64,000 bases of DNA from Novipirellula caenicola (GTDB lineage Bacteria; Planctomycetota; Planctomycetia; Pirellulales; Pirellulaceae): the NCBI RefSeq assembly GCF_039545035.1, contig NZ_BAABRO010000001.1, positions 186,001-250,000 on the forward strand. The letters run 5' to 3'. The translations under genes were made by a program, and so were the position numbers. Of this stretch, positions 54,014 to 62,593 are shown one piece after another (the first letter of the stretch is position 1; the number at the start of each line of letters is the position of its first letter). The notes beneath the pieces are model-generated. The model was not told the DNA's origin and made no database searches. It worked only from the letters and a program-made list of their open reading frames with translations.

Positions 54014-55375
54014 TTACCGGCGAATCGTCACCGAGGAACCCTGGGTCAAAATGCCGTACAAATCGTCGGCATAGTCGGCCGCCACGCTGATGCATCCCTG
54101 ATCACTGGGCCGCGTCGCATAGGGGCTGCCGTGGATGCAAAGTTGTCCGCCTAGGTCCAACCACAACGATCCATACGGATTGTCCGGGCTGTTCGCGGGG
54201 ATTGGCGATCCGCTAACCCCGTAAAACGGTCGTTCGGATTGCTTGTCCTGGACCGTGAACGTTCCTGGACGAGGCTGAGGATCGCTTCCCACGGCGATCG
54301 GGAAGCGGCCGGCATACAAATCACCGAGGAACAGTGTCATTTCTTTTTTCCCCAGATCGACGTCGGCTCGGAACGGTCCGCGGACGACCTTCAATTCAGT
54401 CCCTGGCAAAACGGTGATCGGGTCGTCGATGCCATTGATGTTGGCCAACAATTGCCAAGGCACCTCGTATTTCACGGCGATCTGCATCAAGGTTTCATGG
54501 TGCCCCACTCGATGCGGTTGCTCTAGCAAATGGCGACGCGAGTAGATGACTTCGGCGGCCAACGGATCGAGCCGGCTGAGCAACTCTTGACGCTGAGCCG
54601 CGGGCAGATTGGGGGTGTGATAGAACAAGCTAAGCGTTTCAAGCGCTTCCTTGCGTTGATCCGATTTGTATTGCTCGTCGGCCAATTGCAACGCGTTTGC
54701 GAGTCCGATGTTGTTTTTGGTGGGATCCGAGACACCGCTGACGGTGGCGATACTGTCATCGCTGTCGTCGGCATCGGCTAGATTGGCCATCGCCGTGTCC
54801 GTTCCCGCCGATGGGTCAAATCCGACCGCAGCATGCTCGGGAAGCTTGTTTTCGTCGGAGGTCGGGTCGGGCATATCGAACTTCATGTCCGTAGCAGCAT
54901 AGCCGGACGAAGCCGCAGGGGCGGAAACGCTCGTGCTTGCCGATGCCAAACTGGCCTGCGTTCCCGAACCTGCTCCCAGATCCATGTAGGCAGGTGCATC
55001 GTCGCTGGGCTGATGAACGGTCAAGTTGTCGTTGCCATGGGAATCCGAAAGCTGGATCGAAACGCCGCTAGGACTTGCTCCGCTGGGCGACATTCCCGGT
55101 TGTTCGAAATCCGCATCTGGAAGATCGGCAAAGGACCCGCCAAACGTCGGTCCTCCGCTGTCCGCGATCGCAGACGACTCGGGAACTCCGCCGCTGATTT
55201 CCATTTCGCCCAGCGATTCAGGCAAACCGCTCTCGATGTCCAATCCGCCTTCGTCCATCACGATGCGTTCGACTTCCGGTGGCAATGAATCCGGTGGCGT
55301 AGTGAGTGACATGTACGCTGTATACATCACCGTCATCAGCAAGACGATAATTGCCGCAGTTTTCAGCGTTTGCAT
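54014..55375 (-). CDS. L,D-transpeptidase (YkuD) with LysM-like domain, membrane anchored
   Basis: From the ATG at 55375 (GGAG Shine-Dalgarno ahead) the protein has 453 residues. The N-terminus is a membrane anchor (TAAIIVLLMTVMYTAYMSL), followed by a long Ser/Gly/Asp-rich linker, then a LysM-like module (HETLMQIAVKYEVPWQLLANI, GTELKVV) and a C-terminal YkuD domain. The catalytic motif is CIHGSPYATRPSDQGCISV with His415 and Cys428. L,D-transpeptidases crosslink peptidoglycan or attach lipoproteins through a meso-diaminopimelate residue. Planctomycetes have been shown to possess peptidoglycan, which fits. It lies in a run of minus-strand genes but is separated from its neighbours by about 70-200 bases. 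Confidence 0.92.
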   Translation of the reverse strand: MQTLKTAAIIVLLMTVMYTAYMSLTTPPDSLPPEVERIVMDEGGLDIESGLPESLGEMEISGGVPESSAIADSGGPTFGGSFADLPDADFEQPGMSPSGASPSGVSIQLSDSHGNDNLTVHQPSDDAPAYMDLGAGSGTQASLASASTSVSAPAASSGYAATDMKFDMPDPTSDENKLPEHAAVGFDPSAGTDTAMANLADADDSDDSIATVSGVSDPTKNNIGLANALQLADEQYKSDQRKEALETLSLFYHTPNLPAAQRQELLSRLDPLAAEVIYSRRHLLEQPHRVGHHETLMQIAVKYEVPWQLLANINGIDDPITVLPGTELKVVRGPFRADVDLGKKEMTLFLGDLYAGRFPIAVGSDPQPRPGTFTVQDKQSERPFYGVSGSPIPANSPDNPYGSLWLDLGGQLCIHGSPYATRPSDQGCISVAADYADDLYGILTQGSSVTIRR

Positions 55376-55570
55376 GACGATTCTCCAACTCTCGGACGCT
55401 TCTGGCGACCAGCAAAATGGGCGATTTGATTCCATTCAACCCGAGAAGACCTCGGACCATTGCCGCGAACGTAATCAATACCAATGAGGTAACGCCATAG
55501 CATTTCGCCTTCATTCGTTGGCAAAAGGGGGGTGGAGAGTGCGGGGGGATCAAGGTGGCTGCCCAATTCT

Positions 55571-56692
55571 CTAAAAACGCCCACGCCAACGCACTTTTTT
55601 CCCTAACATCGCCATCACCAGTGCAGTCCACTGAAGGGCGATAAACAGCGTCGCGGCGACGCTGTGCAGCAGGACACCGACAAACGGCTGCCGAAAACGA
55701 ATCGCAGCGATGGCTCGAGGCAGATGTGCGACCACCACCGCGGCCCCCGCGATCCCAACGCCGAGCGGTGACGATTTTGCGATTGCGCCCCCCAGCGCAA
55801 TAAGCGGCAAGACACTGGCTCCTAAGATCAACAGCGAGAAAATACCGATCAACTTCGAATTGGCGATCCCTTCGTCGGCGTTCTTCAGCAGCCCGCGGAT
55901 CACTTGCCCGCCATCGCGGTACATCCTGCAGCGAGCCAAGGCGGTCCCGTCAACGACATCCGTCATCAATCCGGATTGCCGGTAGATTCGAGGCAGTTTC
56001 ACGCCATCGTGACGCGACGCCTGAATAGCTTGATGGGTCCCTGCCGCCTCGTAATCGGCTGCATACGTCATAAACAGTTGCCCACATCCCGCGGCGTACG
56101 CCGGATTGGAACTCGCTCGCATCCTCGCCATCGGCAAAAAGCCGAGCAAGATATAGTGCATCATCGGGACCAACAGCTTTTCAAGAATCGTCTCCGTCTC
56201 TTGTTGTGGAAACGCACTCAGTAGCGAAATTTCGCGTTTGTCCTGATAATCCATCAGTCGCTTGATCGCACCAGGCTGTAAACGCACATCCGCATCGAGA
56301 AACAACAATCGCGAATGACGTGCCGCCGACGCCAATTGCCAACAAGCGTGCTGCTTTCCATTCCAATCCGGTGGCAACGGTCGCCCCGGGATTAGATGAA
56401 CCCGATTGTCGGTGTTTGCGATTTGCGACACGATCGCTGCGGTCGCATCATCCGAATCGTCGTCCAATACCAGCACTTCCAATTCGACATCGCGATTTGC
56501 CAATACCGACTGCACACAGGCGGCAATTGAATCCGCTTCGTTGCGAGCAGGAATCAGCACCGACACGGCATTCTCCGTCGCATCGGAGTTCGCTGGCGTC
56601 ACCTTCGGCAAACAAAACAAAGGCAAATTCCGCAGGAACATCAGCGCGGGCAACAACGCCAATCCCAACGCGACGCACGATAACAATATCAT
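55571..56692 (-). CDS. Family 2 glycosyltransferase with C-terminal membrane segments
   Basis: Protein of 373 residues. The N-terminal membrane segment (VALGLALLPALMFLRNL) precedes a GT-A domain: SVLIPARNEADSIAACV, VLVLDDDSDD, then LFLDADVRL with the DxD at 133-135, and a Trp-Gln-rich segment near DWNGKQHACWQLA. Two or three hydrophobic helices follow (SLLILGASVLPLIALGG, VLLHSVAATLFIALQWTAL). The start overlaps the acyltransferase stop by ATGA, so they are translated together. This pair recalls the glycosyl- and acyltransferases (CrtQ, CrtO) that finish C30 carotenoid glycosyl esters, which have been described in planctomycetes; a lipid or carotenoid acceptor is an inference. Confidence 0.9.
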   Translation of the reverse strand: MILLSCVALGLALLPALMFLRNLPLFCLPKVTPANSDATENAVSVLIPARNEADSIAACVQSVLANRDVELEVLVLDDDSDDATAAIVSQIANTDNRVHLIPGRPLPPDWNGKQHACWQLASAARHSRLLFLDADVRLQPGAIKRLMDYQDKREISLLSAFPQQETETILEKLLVPMMHYILLGFLPMARMRASSNPAYAAGCGQLFMTYAADYEAAGTHQAIQASRHDGVKLPRIYRQSGLMTDVVDGTALARCRMYRDGGQVIRGLLKNADEGIANSKLIGIFSLLILGASVLPLIALGGAIAKSSPLGVGIAGAAVVVAHLPRAIAAIRFRQPFVGVLLHSVAATLFIALQWTALVMAMLGKKVRWRGRF

Positions 56693-57507
56693 TGCAACTT
56701 GTTTCCGTGTGACGCTTTGAACCGCCGCCCCGTTACCAACGCTTTGATCCGTCGCATCGAATCGTAAACAAAGCCAGCCCCGCGAGCCCCTGAGAGGATG
56801 TTTTCAAACGCCTGTGAATCCCTAGCAATCACTCGTTCGCTTAGCACGCTTTGGTTTTCTCGCATCCGCTCGGTTAACCGCGTTTGCCAATCCATTTTCG
56901 AAGCCTGCGGATGATCCGCGATCCGAAAAGGCTCACCGACCCGGAACAAACATTCCGGCAGCCGCTCTTCCCAAAACACGTATTCGATCGCGATTGGCAG
57001 CACGTATCCACTTTGCATTCGGGCACACAGGTGTGCCATTCCCGGCATCAGCACGGCGGAATGATCACGCACGTCTGCGAACCGGCCCTCGGGAGTCAAC
57101 CAGAGCGCCGCATCACCGCTGTGCAGAATCGCTCGGCTCTGCTTCAAAAAAGCCGCCGCTCCCTCGCTGCTGTGCAGTTTGACTCCATAGAACCCCAGCT
57201 TCGCAAACACACGATACTGCTCGAGCGCCGCGGCATCGATGGGAGCAAAGAATTGACGAGTCGGAAACAAATGCTGATTCAAAAATTGGGCGGTTAATGG
57301 ATCCCACCACGATGGATGATTCGCGCACAAGATCAACGGCTCGCCCTCAGGCACCGCAGCATGCGCAAGCGAATCCCGCATCATTGCAATCGAATGAAAA
57401 TTGCGACGAAGGTAGGGCGTCAAAAAGCGGTGGAATCCACGCGATAACCAACCGCTGACGTCAGGCCGCATGGCATCATCGGATGCATTGGATGTCATCA
57501 AAGCCAC
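56689..57507 (-). CDS. PlsC-like 1-acylglycerol-phosphate-type acyltransferase
   Basis: Protein of 272 residues (starts at 57507, 57498 or 57471 possible). The catalytic H-x4-D is His64-Asp69 in CANHPSWWDP, and the substrate motif is LTPEGRFADVR, as in the LPLAT/PlsC family. It transfers an acyl chain to a hydroxyl of a lipid-like acceptor. Phospholipid synthesis alone would not need the following glycosyltransferase; CrtO-like acylation of a glycosylated carotenoid or glycolipid is an alternative. It starts two bases after the stop of the upstream gene at 57510, so the three genes form a tight operon. Confidence 0.9.
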   Translation of the reverse strand: MALMTSNASDDAMRPDVSGWLSRGFHRFLTPYLRRNFHSIAMMRDSLAHAAVPEGEPLILCANHPSWWDPLTAQFLNQHLFPTRQFFAPIDAAALEQYRVFAKLGFYGVKLHSSEGAAAFLKQSRAILHSGDAALWLTPEGRFADVRDHSAVLMPGMAHLCARMQSGYVLPIAIEYVFWEERLPECLFRVGEPFRIADHPQASKMDWQTRLTERMRENQSVLSERVIARDSQAFENILSGARGAGFVYDSMRRIKALVTGRRFKASHGNKLQ

Positions 57508-57509
57508 GG

Positions 57510-58181
57510 TTAAAACTGAGTCACGATCAAATACATCAACCCCAAGATCGCACTGAGTGCCAACATCCGAATCGATCGCGAAACGAAGGTATACTTGGAA
57601 TTCGAGACATGCGAATCGAGCATCATGCAGATCGCAATCTCTCGTTTCAGTCCACTCATCCCAATCCGCTGCATCTCGTCAGCAAATTGCTCGGTTTGAT
57701 CGATCGTATAATGTGCCGAGATCGCAGCGGGATGAAAATGATTGGCGCGACCGAGCGACGGATGTTTCCCTTGATACCGAAACGGCAGAATACATCGGAA
57801 AGCCAAGACGCACGACCAAATCATCGACGCCAGCCACAATAAAAACGTCGCCGAAACCAACGACGTCCACCACCATGCCGGATGCGATTGGTCGGCACGG
57901 ATGTATTCGTGAATGGTGGGAACCAAGACACCGCACAACGCTCCGTTGACCGCTAAGACCGCAGCCGCCTTGGCGTCCGCAAATCGAATCCACTCGCCGA
58001 TGATTTGGTACGTCTCGATCAGATTCTCGGCTTCGAGCGCATTCTGAGTATCGTCATCCAATCGCGGTCGCATTGTCGATGCGGAACTCGACGCAGATGC
58101 CTCCGCCAGTGGAGTTTTCCGGGACGCGTCATCCGCTGCGGCCGACGACTCATTCGACGATTCATTTAATGATTGCGACAT
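57510..58181 (-). CDS. Pycsar-effector-like membrane protein (DUF5706-type)
   Basis: Protein of 223 residues. A Ser/Ala-rich polar N-terminus (1-50) is followed by WIRFADAKAAAVLAVNGALC, which resembles the D-x-K-x-x-x-x-x-x-x-N-G signature of the Pycsar effector / DUF5706 family, then membrane segments at about 71-92, 104-126 and 203-221. A basic amphipathic region with LKREIAICMMLDSHVSNSKY lies between. Pycsar effectors insert into or disrupt the membrane after cyclic-nucleotide signals from a phage-sensing cyclase. No cyclase is encoded nearby, and the neighbours are lipid enzymes, so a housekeeping membrane role is equally possible. It is the first gene of a three-gene operon. Confidence 0.72.
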   Translation of the reverse strand: MSQSLNESSNESSAAADDASRKTPLAEASASSSASTMRPRLDDDTQNALEAENLIETYQIIGEWIRFADAKAAAVLAVNGALCGVLVPTIHEYIRADQSHPAWWWTSLVSATFLLWLASMIWSCVLAFRCILPFRYQGKHPSLGRANHFHPAAISAHYTIDQTEQFADEMQRIGMSGLKREIAICMMLDSHVSNSKYTFVSRSIRMLALSAILGLMYLIVTQF

Positions 58182-58386
58182 CCGTTTTTTCTCTCGAGAG
58201 TGATCGTGGTTTGCTTCGCATCGTTCGTTTTCACATCGCCCCTAGCGTCCACGTCGATGCAAACGCGACGACTCGATTGATTGAGAAAACGACCGAAATG
58301 GCAGGGCACGCCCCTGGGCCGGCCAGGGCGCTCGATTCTGGCCGGACCGAACTAGTTTAGCGAATCGACGTTCACTCAGGCGGAGG

Positions 58387-59250
58387 TTAGCACAGGTCAT
58401 TGACCGTACGTTCGCCCAAGACCCCCGTCGCCGGAAAACCATCCACCCATGCGTTAAAACGCAACCGAATCGGTTGCCGACGTCCCAATCGACCCGGATC
58501 CAGCAATTCGTCGTTCGTCTTGTCGCTGATCGGAAACGTCGTGATCAATTTTGCTGGCTCCGTCCCCTTCCGGAGCGAATAAACCAATAACCTCGAATCG
58601 ATGGTGTCGTTCAATCGCCTTCGAAACGGAAAAATGTCCGTTTGCAATTGGTAGGTTTCGCTCACCGGTCTGGCACGCGAGGAAACGCTTTTTGGCAAAC
58701 GGAACGTCTCTAACAAACGAGTCCCTTGGACTTGGAAAAGTTCGCTTGATTTGAACGCTGCCACACTGCCGACGGTGGCGACTGCGGGCTGATCGCACAG
58801 TGACAACTGAGATAAAAAGACGGTTAAATTCCCCAACAGTGTGCCTCGACGAGGCAACGCCTGCAACGACTGACTTGGCAACCCAAAGCCGTCTTCTATT
58901 GTGCTTCGGATCCAACGATCGCGTTTAAAACCGTAGGGCGTTTCGATCCGGCTTAGCAGATAACCGTAGGTGTGTTGGATCCCCGCGTGCACCCCTGGGG
59001 GATTCATCGGAACGTCGGTGACCTTGCCCAATAGCGACGTGATCTCCGAGGCAACGATCTCTTGTCCTGCAAGTTCATCCAGATTGACGGATTGTCCCCA
59101 ACGCGACAACACGTCACGTTCGTCGCGAACGCGTCGCAGGTGACGATACAACCGCGGCATGCCAACACGCAACCGAGTCAATCGAGCTCGCTGAGTCGCA
59201 GCGGCCGATAACTGTTCGCTGAGTGCCGGTAGCGAAGTCGCCAAGTCCAA
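58387..59250 (-). CDS. Protein of unknown function
   Basis: Protein of 287 residues from TTG 59250, the only start before an in-frame stop at 59259-59261; a Shine-Dalgarno-like AGGAATCGCAT precedes it. It has basic N-terminal helices (RARLTRLRVGMPRLYRHLRR) and later beta-like segments (SRLLVYSLRKGTEPAKLITT), with no signal peptide, membrane helix or recognised motif. It lies upstream of the Pycsar-effector-like operon with a 205-base gap on the same strand. Codon pattern and the long uninterrupted frame support a gene, but no function can be proposed. Confidence 0.6.
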   Translation of the reverse strand: MDLATSLPALSEQLSAAATQRARLTRLRVGMPRLYRHLRRVRDERDVLSRWGQSVNLDELAGQEIVASEITSLLGKVTDVPMNPPGVHAGIQHTYGYLLSRIETPYGFKRDRWIRSTIEDGFGLPSQSLQALPRRGTLLGNLTVFLSQLSLCDQPAVATVGSVAAFKSSELFQVQGTRLLETFRLPKSVSSRARPVSETYQLQTDIFPFRRRLNDTIDSRLLVYSLRKGTEPAKLITTFPISDKTNDELLDPGRLGRRQPIRLRFNAWVDGFPATGVLGERTVNDLC

Positions 59251-59646
59251 ATGCGATTCCTATTTCAAATTGAGATGCCAGCGGGATCTGATGGCCGATG
59301 TGAGCAAAGTGCCGAGTTGGATCATCATCGCTGATCCACTTTACCGCGCCGTCATCTCCTATCCCATTGCATCCGGCTTGACGATCACCTCCGACTGAAA
59401 AAAACGACGTCGTGAAGTGGCTTTGGACCGATCGCACCACTTGTCGAGTTCGCTGAGACGTTTGCAAGAAGAAACGCCGGCGCAAACCATGGATGCCAGC
59501 TGACGCTCTGAAGGCCTGCAGAGGTGGCGATCCACGCGAATCACCACCTTCTGGCGAAGGTGGCTACCCAAGACTTTCGTTGCATGCCCACAGAAGTTTG
59601 AAGATCGGAAGCTTGAGACAAATTTTCTGCAGCAGAGCCTCATCAC
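59251..59646. other. Intergenic region, 396 bp, with a hairpin
   Basis: Between the unknown gene's start and the small lipoprotein's stop. It includes a perfect 7-bp hairpin (CCACCTT / AAGGTGG at 59544-59563 with a six-base loop) that may be part of a widespread short repeat. No gene is supported. Confidence 0.5.
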
Positions 59647-59796
59647 TCAAAAATCCGAAGCCATGGCCTTTTCATACGCTTCGACCTTGGCCTGAAAGTC
59701 CACCTCGGGTTCTGCCGATCGATCTTGCTCTGCCCCGCAACCGACAACCGAAACCATGACGCATAGCACGCCAGAAATAAAGAGTGATTTAAACAT
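59647..59796 (-). CDS. Small lipoprotein (49 residues)
   Basis: From the ATG at 59796: MFKSLFISGVLCVMVSVVGC begins with a basic residue, then a hydrophobic stretch ending in VVGC, a clear lipobox. The mature part (about 30 residues) is AEQDRSAEPEVDFQAKVEAY-like, acidic and polar. The frame continues upstream to 59952, but this runs through the 115-bp repeat and does not look coding. The type is the same as that at 61940-62098: a tiny lipoprotein near a DUF1559 gene. Function unknown; a membrane-anchored partner of the pseudopilin is a guess. Confidence 0.75.
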   Translation of the reverse strand: MFKSLFISGVLCVMVSVVGCGAEQDRSAEPEVDFQAKVEAYEKAMASDF

Positions 59797-59840
59797 GAAT
59801 GCCCCAACGTCACTGATCGAAAAGTCAAAACGAGTTTTTG

Positions 59841-59955
59841 AAGTTGCGTGTTTTTCACAACCCGAAGCGTAAGCGAGGGAGTCTCGATATTCTCTCGGTC
59901 CCTCGCTAACGCGTCGGGTTAGGATTGGCCGGGAAAAACGACAATAGCGCAACTT
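59841..59955 (+). repeat. 115-bp palindromic (MITE-like) element, copy B
   Basis: About 97 of 115 bases match 34456-34570 with no gaps. Perfect 8-bp terminal inverted repeats AAGTTGCG / CGCAACTT. The two arms TTCACAACCCGAAGCG and CGCGTCGGGTTAGGA-type are nearly complementary. It lies just before the small lipoprotein start (the ATG is 45 bases away), so it may be in the 5' untranslated region. Confidence 0.8.
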
Positions 59956-60418
59956 TAAAAAATCGAGTCGCGATTGACCCCGCGAAGGATTCCGTGCTGT
60001 CTCCCACCATCGGCGTCAATGCAACCCCCGAACTCTATCACTTTCTCGAGCTGATCCCATGGCCTTTTTACTGCACGATTGGCAGATTTCGGAAATCAAA
60101 GCGACGTCACTCTCTATGACTGGCCCCTTACGCAAACTTACACTTAACGCACCAATCGGGGCGGTTTGCCGCAAAACGCCTCACGTGGCCTCGATGACAG
60201 AATCGCCGCAAATGTTAAAACCAAACCACTCGCCCTAAACCGAACAGGGAACGACGTGGGACGTGAGGCACCGGGCGATATGGGGGATAAACCGTTCCGA
60301 CGCACGCGGTCGGTAGACCCAACAAGCCGTCAAGAGTTTCGGGAAGCACACGCCATGGGAACGAAAGTCTTGACGTCTTGTTGATTTAATGAAGTTTCTT
60401 GCGGCAAGGGGTGCATGA

Positions 60419-60466
60419 TGGACTTTCTAGTCCGTCAACGGCGCATTCGACGGACTAGGAAGTCCA
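60419..60466. repeat. Strong 18-bp hairpin
   Basis: TGGACTTTCTAGTCCGTC (60419-60436) pairs with GACGGACTAGGAAGTCCA (60449-60466) at 17 of 18 positions, with a 12-base loop. It overlaps the 52-bp repeat copy 2. There is no T run on either side, so it is a palindromic repeat rather than a terminator. Confidence 0.8.
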
Positions 60467-60511
60467 TCGTACGAATAAAACAACAAGCCGTGGACGGCTT
60501 CCGCTACGGCT
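60460..60511 (-). repeat. 52-bp dispersed repeat, copy 2 (inverted)
   Basis: The reverse complement matches 15269-15320 at 47 of 52 bases by hand. It begins AAGTCCATCGTACGA on the plus strand and ends GCTACGGCT. It joins the hairpin at 60419-60466, which may be the conserved end of the same element. Confidence 0.8.
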
Positions 60512-60627
60512 GTGCGGCGCAAACCTTGGCGAACCAAAGTGTGCTTCATCGTGTTGCGATCAACGAATGACTTGAGATCTGAAGACGTCGGATATTCGTG
60601 AACTTTTCGTGAGAGAATGAAACGAAA

Positions 60628-60656
60628 AAAGCCGGACTCGCGAAGAGTCCGGCTTT
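60628..60656 (-). terminator. Rho-independent terminator of the DUF1559 gene
   Basis: Perfect 12-bp stem (AAAGCCGGACTC / GAGTCCGGCTTT) around a five-base loop, followed on the minus strand by TTTTTT. It is 28 bases after the stop at 60685. Confidence 0.93.
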
Positions 60657-60684
60657 CGAAAAAATCATTGTCACGGCCGAGGGG

Positions 60685-61863
60685 TTATTCAAGCGATAAC
60701 GTTTCTTTACCAGCACGAGTTCCAAGGGCTCCCCACAATCCGTAGGTGCTCTTTTGGCCGGCACCTGCAGGGGCAGCGTTCTTGTCGCCCGCTTCGATGC
60801 TGTCGGTGATGAACTTCACAGCACCGTCGCCCATCAGCACGTGTGCACCACCTTGGTGACGACTTCCGATCGTGGAATAGCCGTGACCGTTGTCGTCAGT
60901 CCACATGCAGCTAAGTCCGTTCGGTGGGCGAATGGTTTGCACACAGGTAAACGGCATTCGAGCGTCAGCCCAACGATAACCACGGCTTCCGTTTCCGGTG
61001 CCCAGGCCGCCAGTAAAGAACTGAGGTCGAGCAGGATCGATCACGGTGTCACACGACGCGGGGCTGGTCAGCAGAGCAACGGTGCCCGACTTGGACCAAT
61101 CCGCAACAATCTCTTGGTTGCCCAAACTGGTCGCCATTTCGCCCATCGCAATCGTGTTGGCAAGTCCATCTAACACATCACGGAAGGCGGTCTTACTGCG
61201 AAGCCAGAAGAACCCACGATTGGTACCGCGTGCAGCCGACGCAGCACCGCTGTTGTCGCTAGTCGATCCCGTCCCGCTGGTATCCGATTTTTCTTTTTGT
61301 GACGGAGTCGCTGCACCATCGTAGTTCCAATACCCGTTGCGGTCTTTTCCGCCCGAGTGAACGAGGTAAATCGTGTCCCCGATACAGAACGAGTAGTTGG
61401 TGCGTCCTAGGGCCGGAGCGCCAATCCCTGGGTCACTTGGGCATCGGTAGCCTTGAACTTCGGTTGACCAAGGAGTGTAGGTGGTCGACCACGGCGAAAT
61501 CCCCATCGCAGGATAAGTGGTGGTGCCGATGGTCAATGGGTTGCTGATTTGCTCCCACAGTGCTTGTTGCTCAACGAAAGGAAGTAACGGAATTAGAGCG
61601 CTCAAAGCGTTGCGGTCCGAATTGGTCGAACCTCGGTCGTTTGTTCCACCGCCGTGGACTGGCAACTGGTTGTACGCTGCATGATAGTTGTGAAGCCCCA
61701 AGCCGATTTGCTTGAAATTGTTGCTGCAGCTCATGCGGCGGGCGGCTTCACGAGCGGCTTGGACTGCGGGCAAAAGCAATCCAACCAGTACACCAATGAT
61801 TGCGATCACCACAAGAAGTTCGACCAAGGTGAAACCCATTGGACGAAGGGAAGTTTTTTTCAT
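60685..61863 (-). CDS. DUF1559 pseudopilin-like protein
   Basis: Protein of 392 residues. The N-terminus [20 protein letters not shown] is a type IV pilin/pseudopilin class III signal with cleavage after Gly and a methylated Phe. It is followed by [20 protein letters not shown] and [20 protein letters not shown], the DUF1559 signature found almost only in Planctomycetes and relatives. The C-terminal part has [20 protein letters not shown]-like H-Q-G-G-x-x-x-x-x-G-D-G, also typical. These proteins are probably exported by a type II/IV system such as the secretin in this window. A tiny lipoprotein gene is directly upstream (76 bases) and a strong terminator follows. Confidence 0.93.
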   Translation of the reverse strand: MKKTSLRPMGFTLVELLVVIAIIGVLVGLLLPAVQAAREAARRMSCSNNFKQIGLGLHNYHAAYNQLPVHGGGTNDRGSTNSDRNALSALIPLLPFVEQQALWEQISNPLTIGTTTYPAMGISPWSTTYTPWSTEVQGYRCPSDPGIGAPALGRTNYSFCIGDTIYLVHSGGKDRNGYWNYDGAATPSQKEKSDTSGTGSTSDNSGAASAARGTNRGFFWLRSKTAFRDVLDGLANTIAMGEMATSLGNQEIVADWSKSGTVALLTSPASCDTVIDPARPQFFTGGLGTGNGSRGYRWADARMPFTCVQTIRPPNGLSCMWTDDNGHGYSTIGSRHQGGAHVLMGDGAVKFITDSIEAGDKNAAPAGAGQKSTYGLWGALGTRAGKETLSLE

Positions 61864-61939
61864 TCAAGTTCCTTTGAAACAGACTGTAAATAAATAAGTG
61901 AAAAACAGAAACGGAGAGGTCGAAACGGCCAGTGACGGC

Positions 61940-62098
61940 TTAGTAACTTGCTTCAAGTGCGTCGATCGAGGCACGTTCCTCCGGAGTGAGATCAGGCTGA
62001 TCAATCACCGTCGTACCGGTCTTTTCAGCACAACCGACCATCGGCACAACACACAACACAGCAGCAACAACAAACAGAGAGACTTTCAAGTGATTCAT
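61940..62098 (-). CDS. Small lipoprotein (52 residues)
   Basis: Reading from the ATG at 62098 the product is MNHLKVSLFVVAAVLCVVPM then VGC and an acidic polar tail with DQPDLTPEERASIDALEASY. The cysteine at position 23 (MVGC) is a good lipobox. It is shorter than 60 codons and is easy to miss. It lies upstream of the DUF1559 gene, 76 bases away on the same strand, so they are probably co-transcribed; this pairing is also seen with the tiny lipoprotein at 59647-59796. Likely anchored in the outer or inner membrane; possible partner of the pseudopilin. Confidence 0.85.
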   Translation of the reverse strand: MNHLKVSLFVVAAVLCVVPMVGCAEKTGTTVIDQPDLTPEERASIDALEASY

Positions 62099-62593
62099 GG
62101 ACCGCTTACAGAGTGGAAAGGGGGAGGGCAGGTGGGGAAGCGAAACCTTCGTCTGACGCTTGATGAAACAAGAAAAGGGTCAGTTGGTTTCGTGGCAGAA
62201 TCTTATTTAGCAGCAATCAGAAAAAATATAGAATTTCCGCCAGATTGCTATTAATCGAACTCGACAATCGCAAAATGAGGGCGTATCCGAAAGCAAGTGA
62301 CCTCAGGAACGTTCTGTAACCCCAAAAAGGGGTCGCCTCAGCCGTTTGACGCCTCGAAATGCCTCGTCGACGTGGCTTCACCGTGTCAAATTGAACTAGA
62401 CACTTAGTATCTTTTTCGACGTTTGATCTTGGAATCGCCTGGCACGGCCTTCGACGGAGGCGTCTGCGAAGTCGCAAGTGGATCACCAACCTCGCACGTC
62501 CGACAAATTCGGCACAACAAGCAAAGTGGCGTGGCCACACCAGTGCCCCCGCAGATCCGCCGATAACCTTTCGATAAAGGAAGGCTCTCTGCG
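62099..62593. other. Divergent intergenic region, 495 bp
   Basis: Separates the small lipoprotein (minus) from fliG (plus) and should hold both promoters. A perfect GCCGATAA (62559-62566), the sigma-28 -10 consensus, is 28 bases before the fliG ATG, but no matching -35 element is seen. No gene is supported. Confidence 0.5.

Larger units (their letters stand above)
59797..60684. other. Intergenic region, 888 bp, with repeats, hairpin and terminator
   Basis: It holds the 115-bp palindromic element copy B, the 52-bp repeat copy 2, a strong hairpin at 60419-60466 and the terminator of the DUF1559 gene. A 72-residue plus-strand frame at 60166-60384 has no family resemblance and is not called. Confidence 0.6.

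Noticed and set aside
60166-60384. 72-residue plus-strand ORF
   Set aside because: No Shine-Dalgarno, no family pattern, lies among repeats; probably non-coding.
62559-62566. Perfect sigma-28 -10 (GCCGATAA) before fliG
   Set aside because: No -35 match at the expected spacing; an 8-base match is expected by chance about twice in this window on both strands. Kept only as a note.
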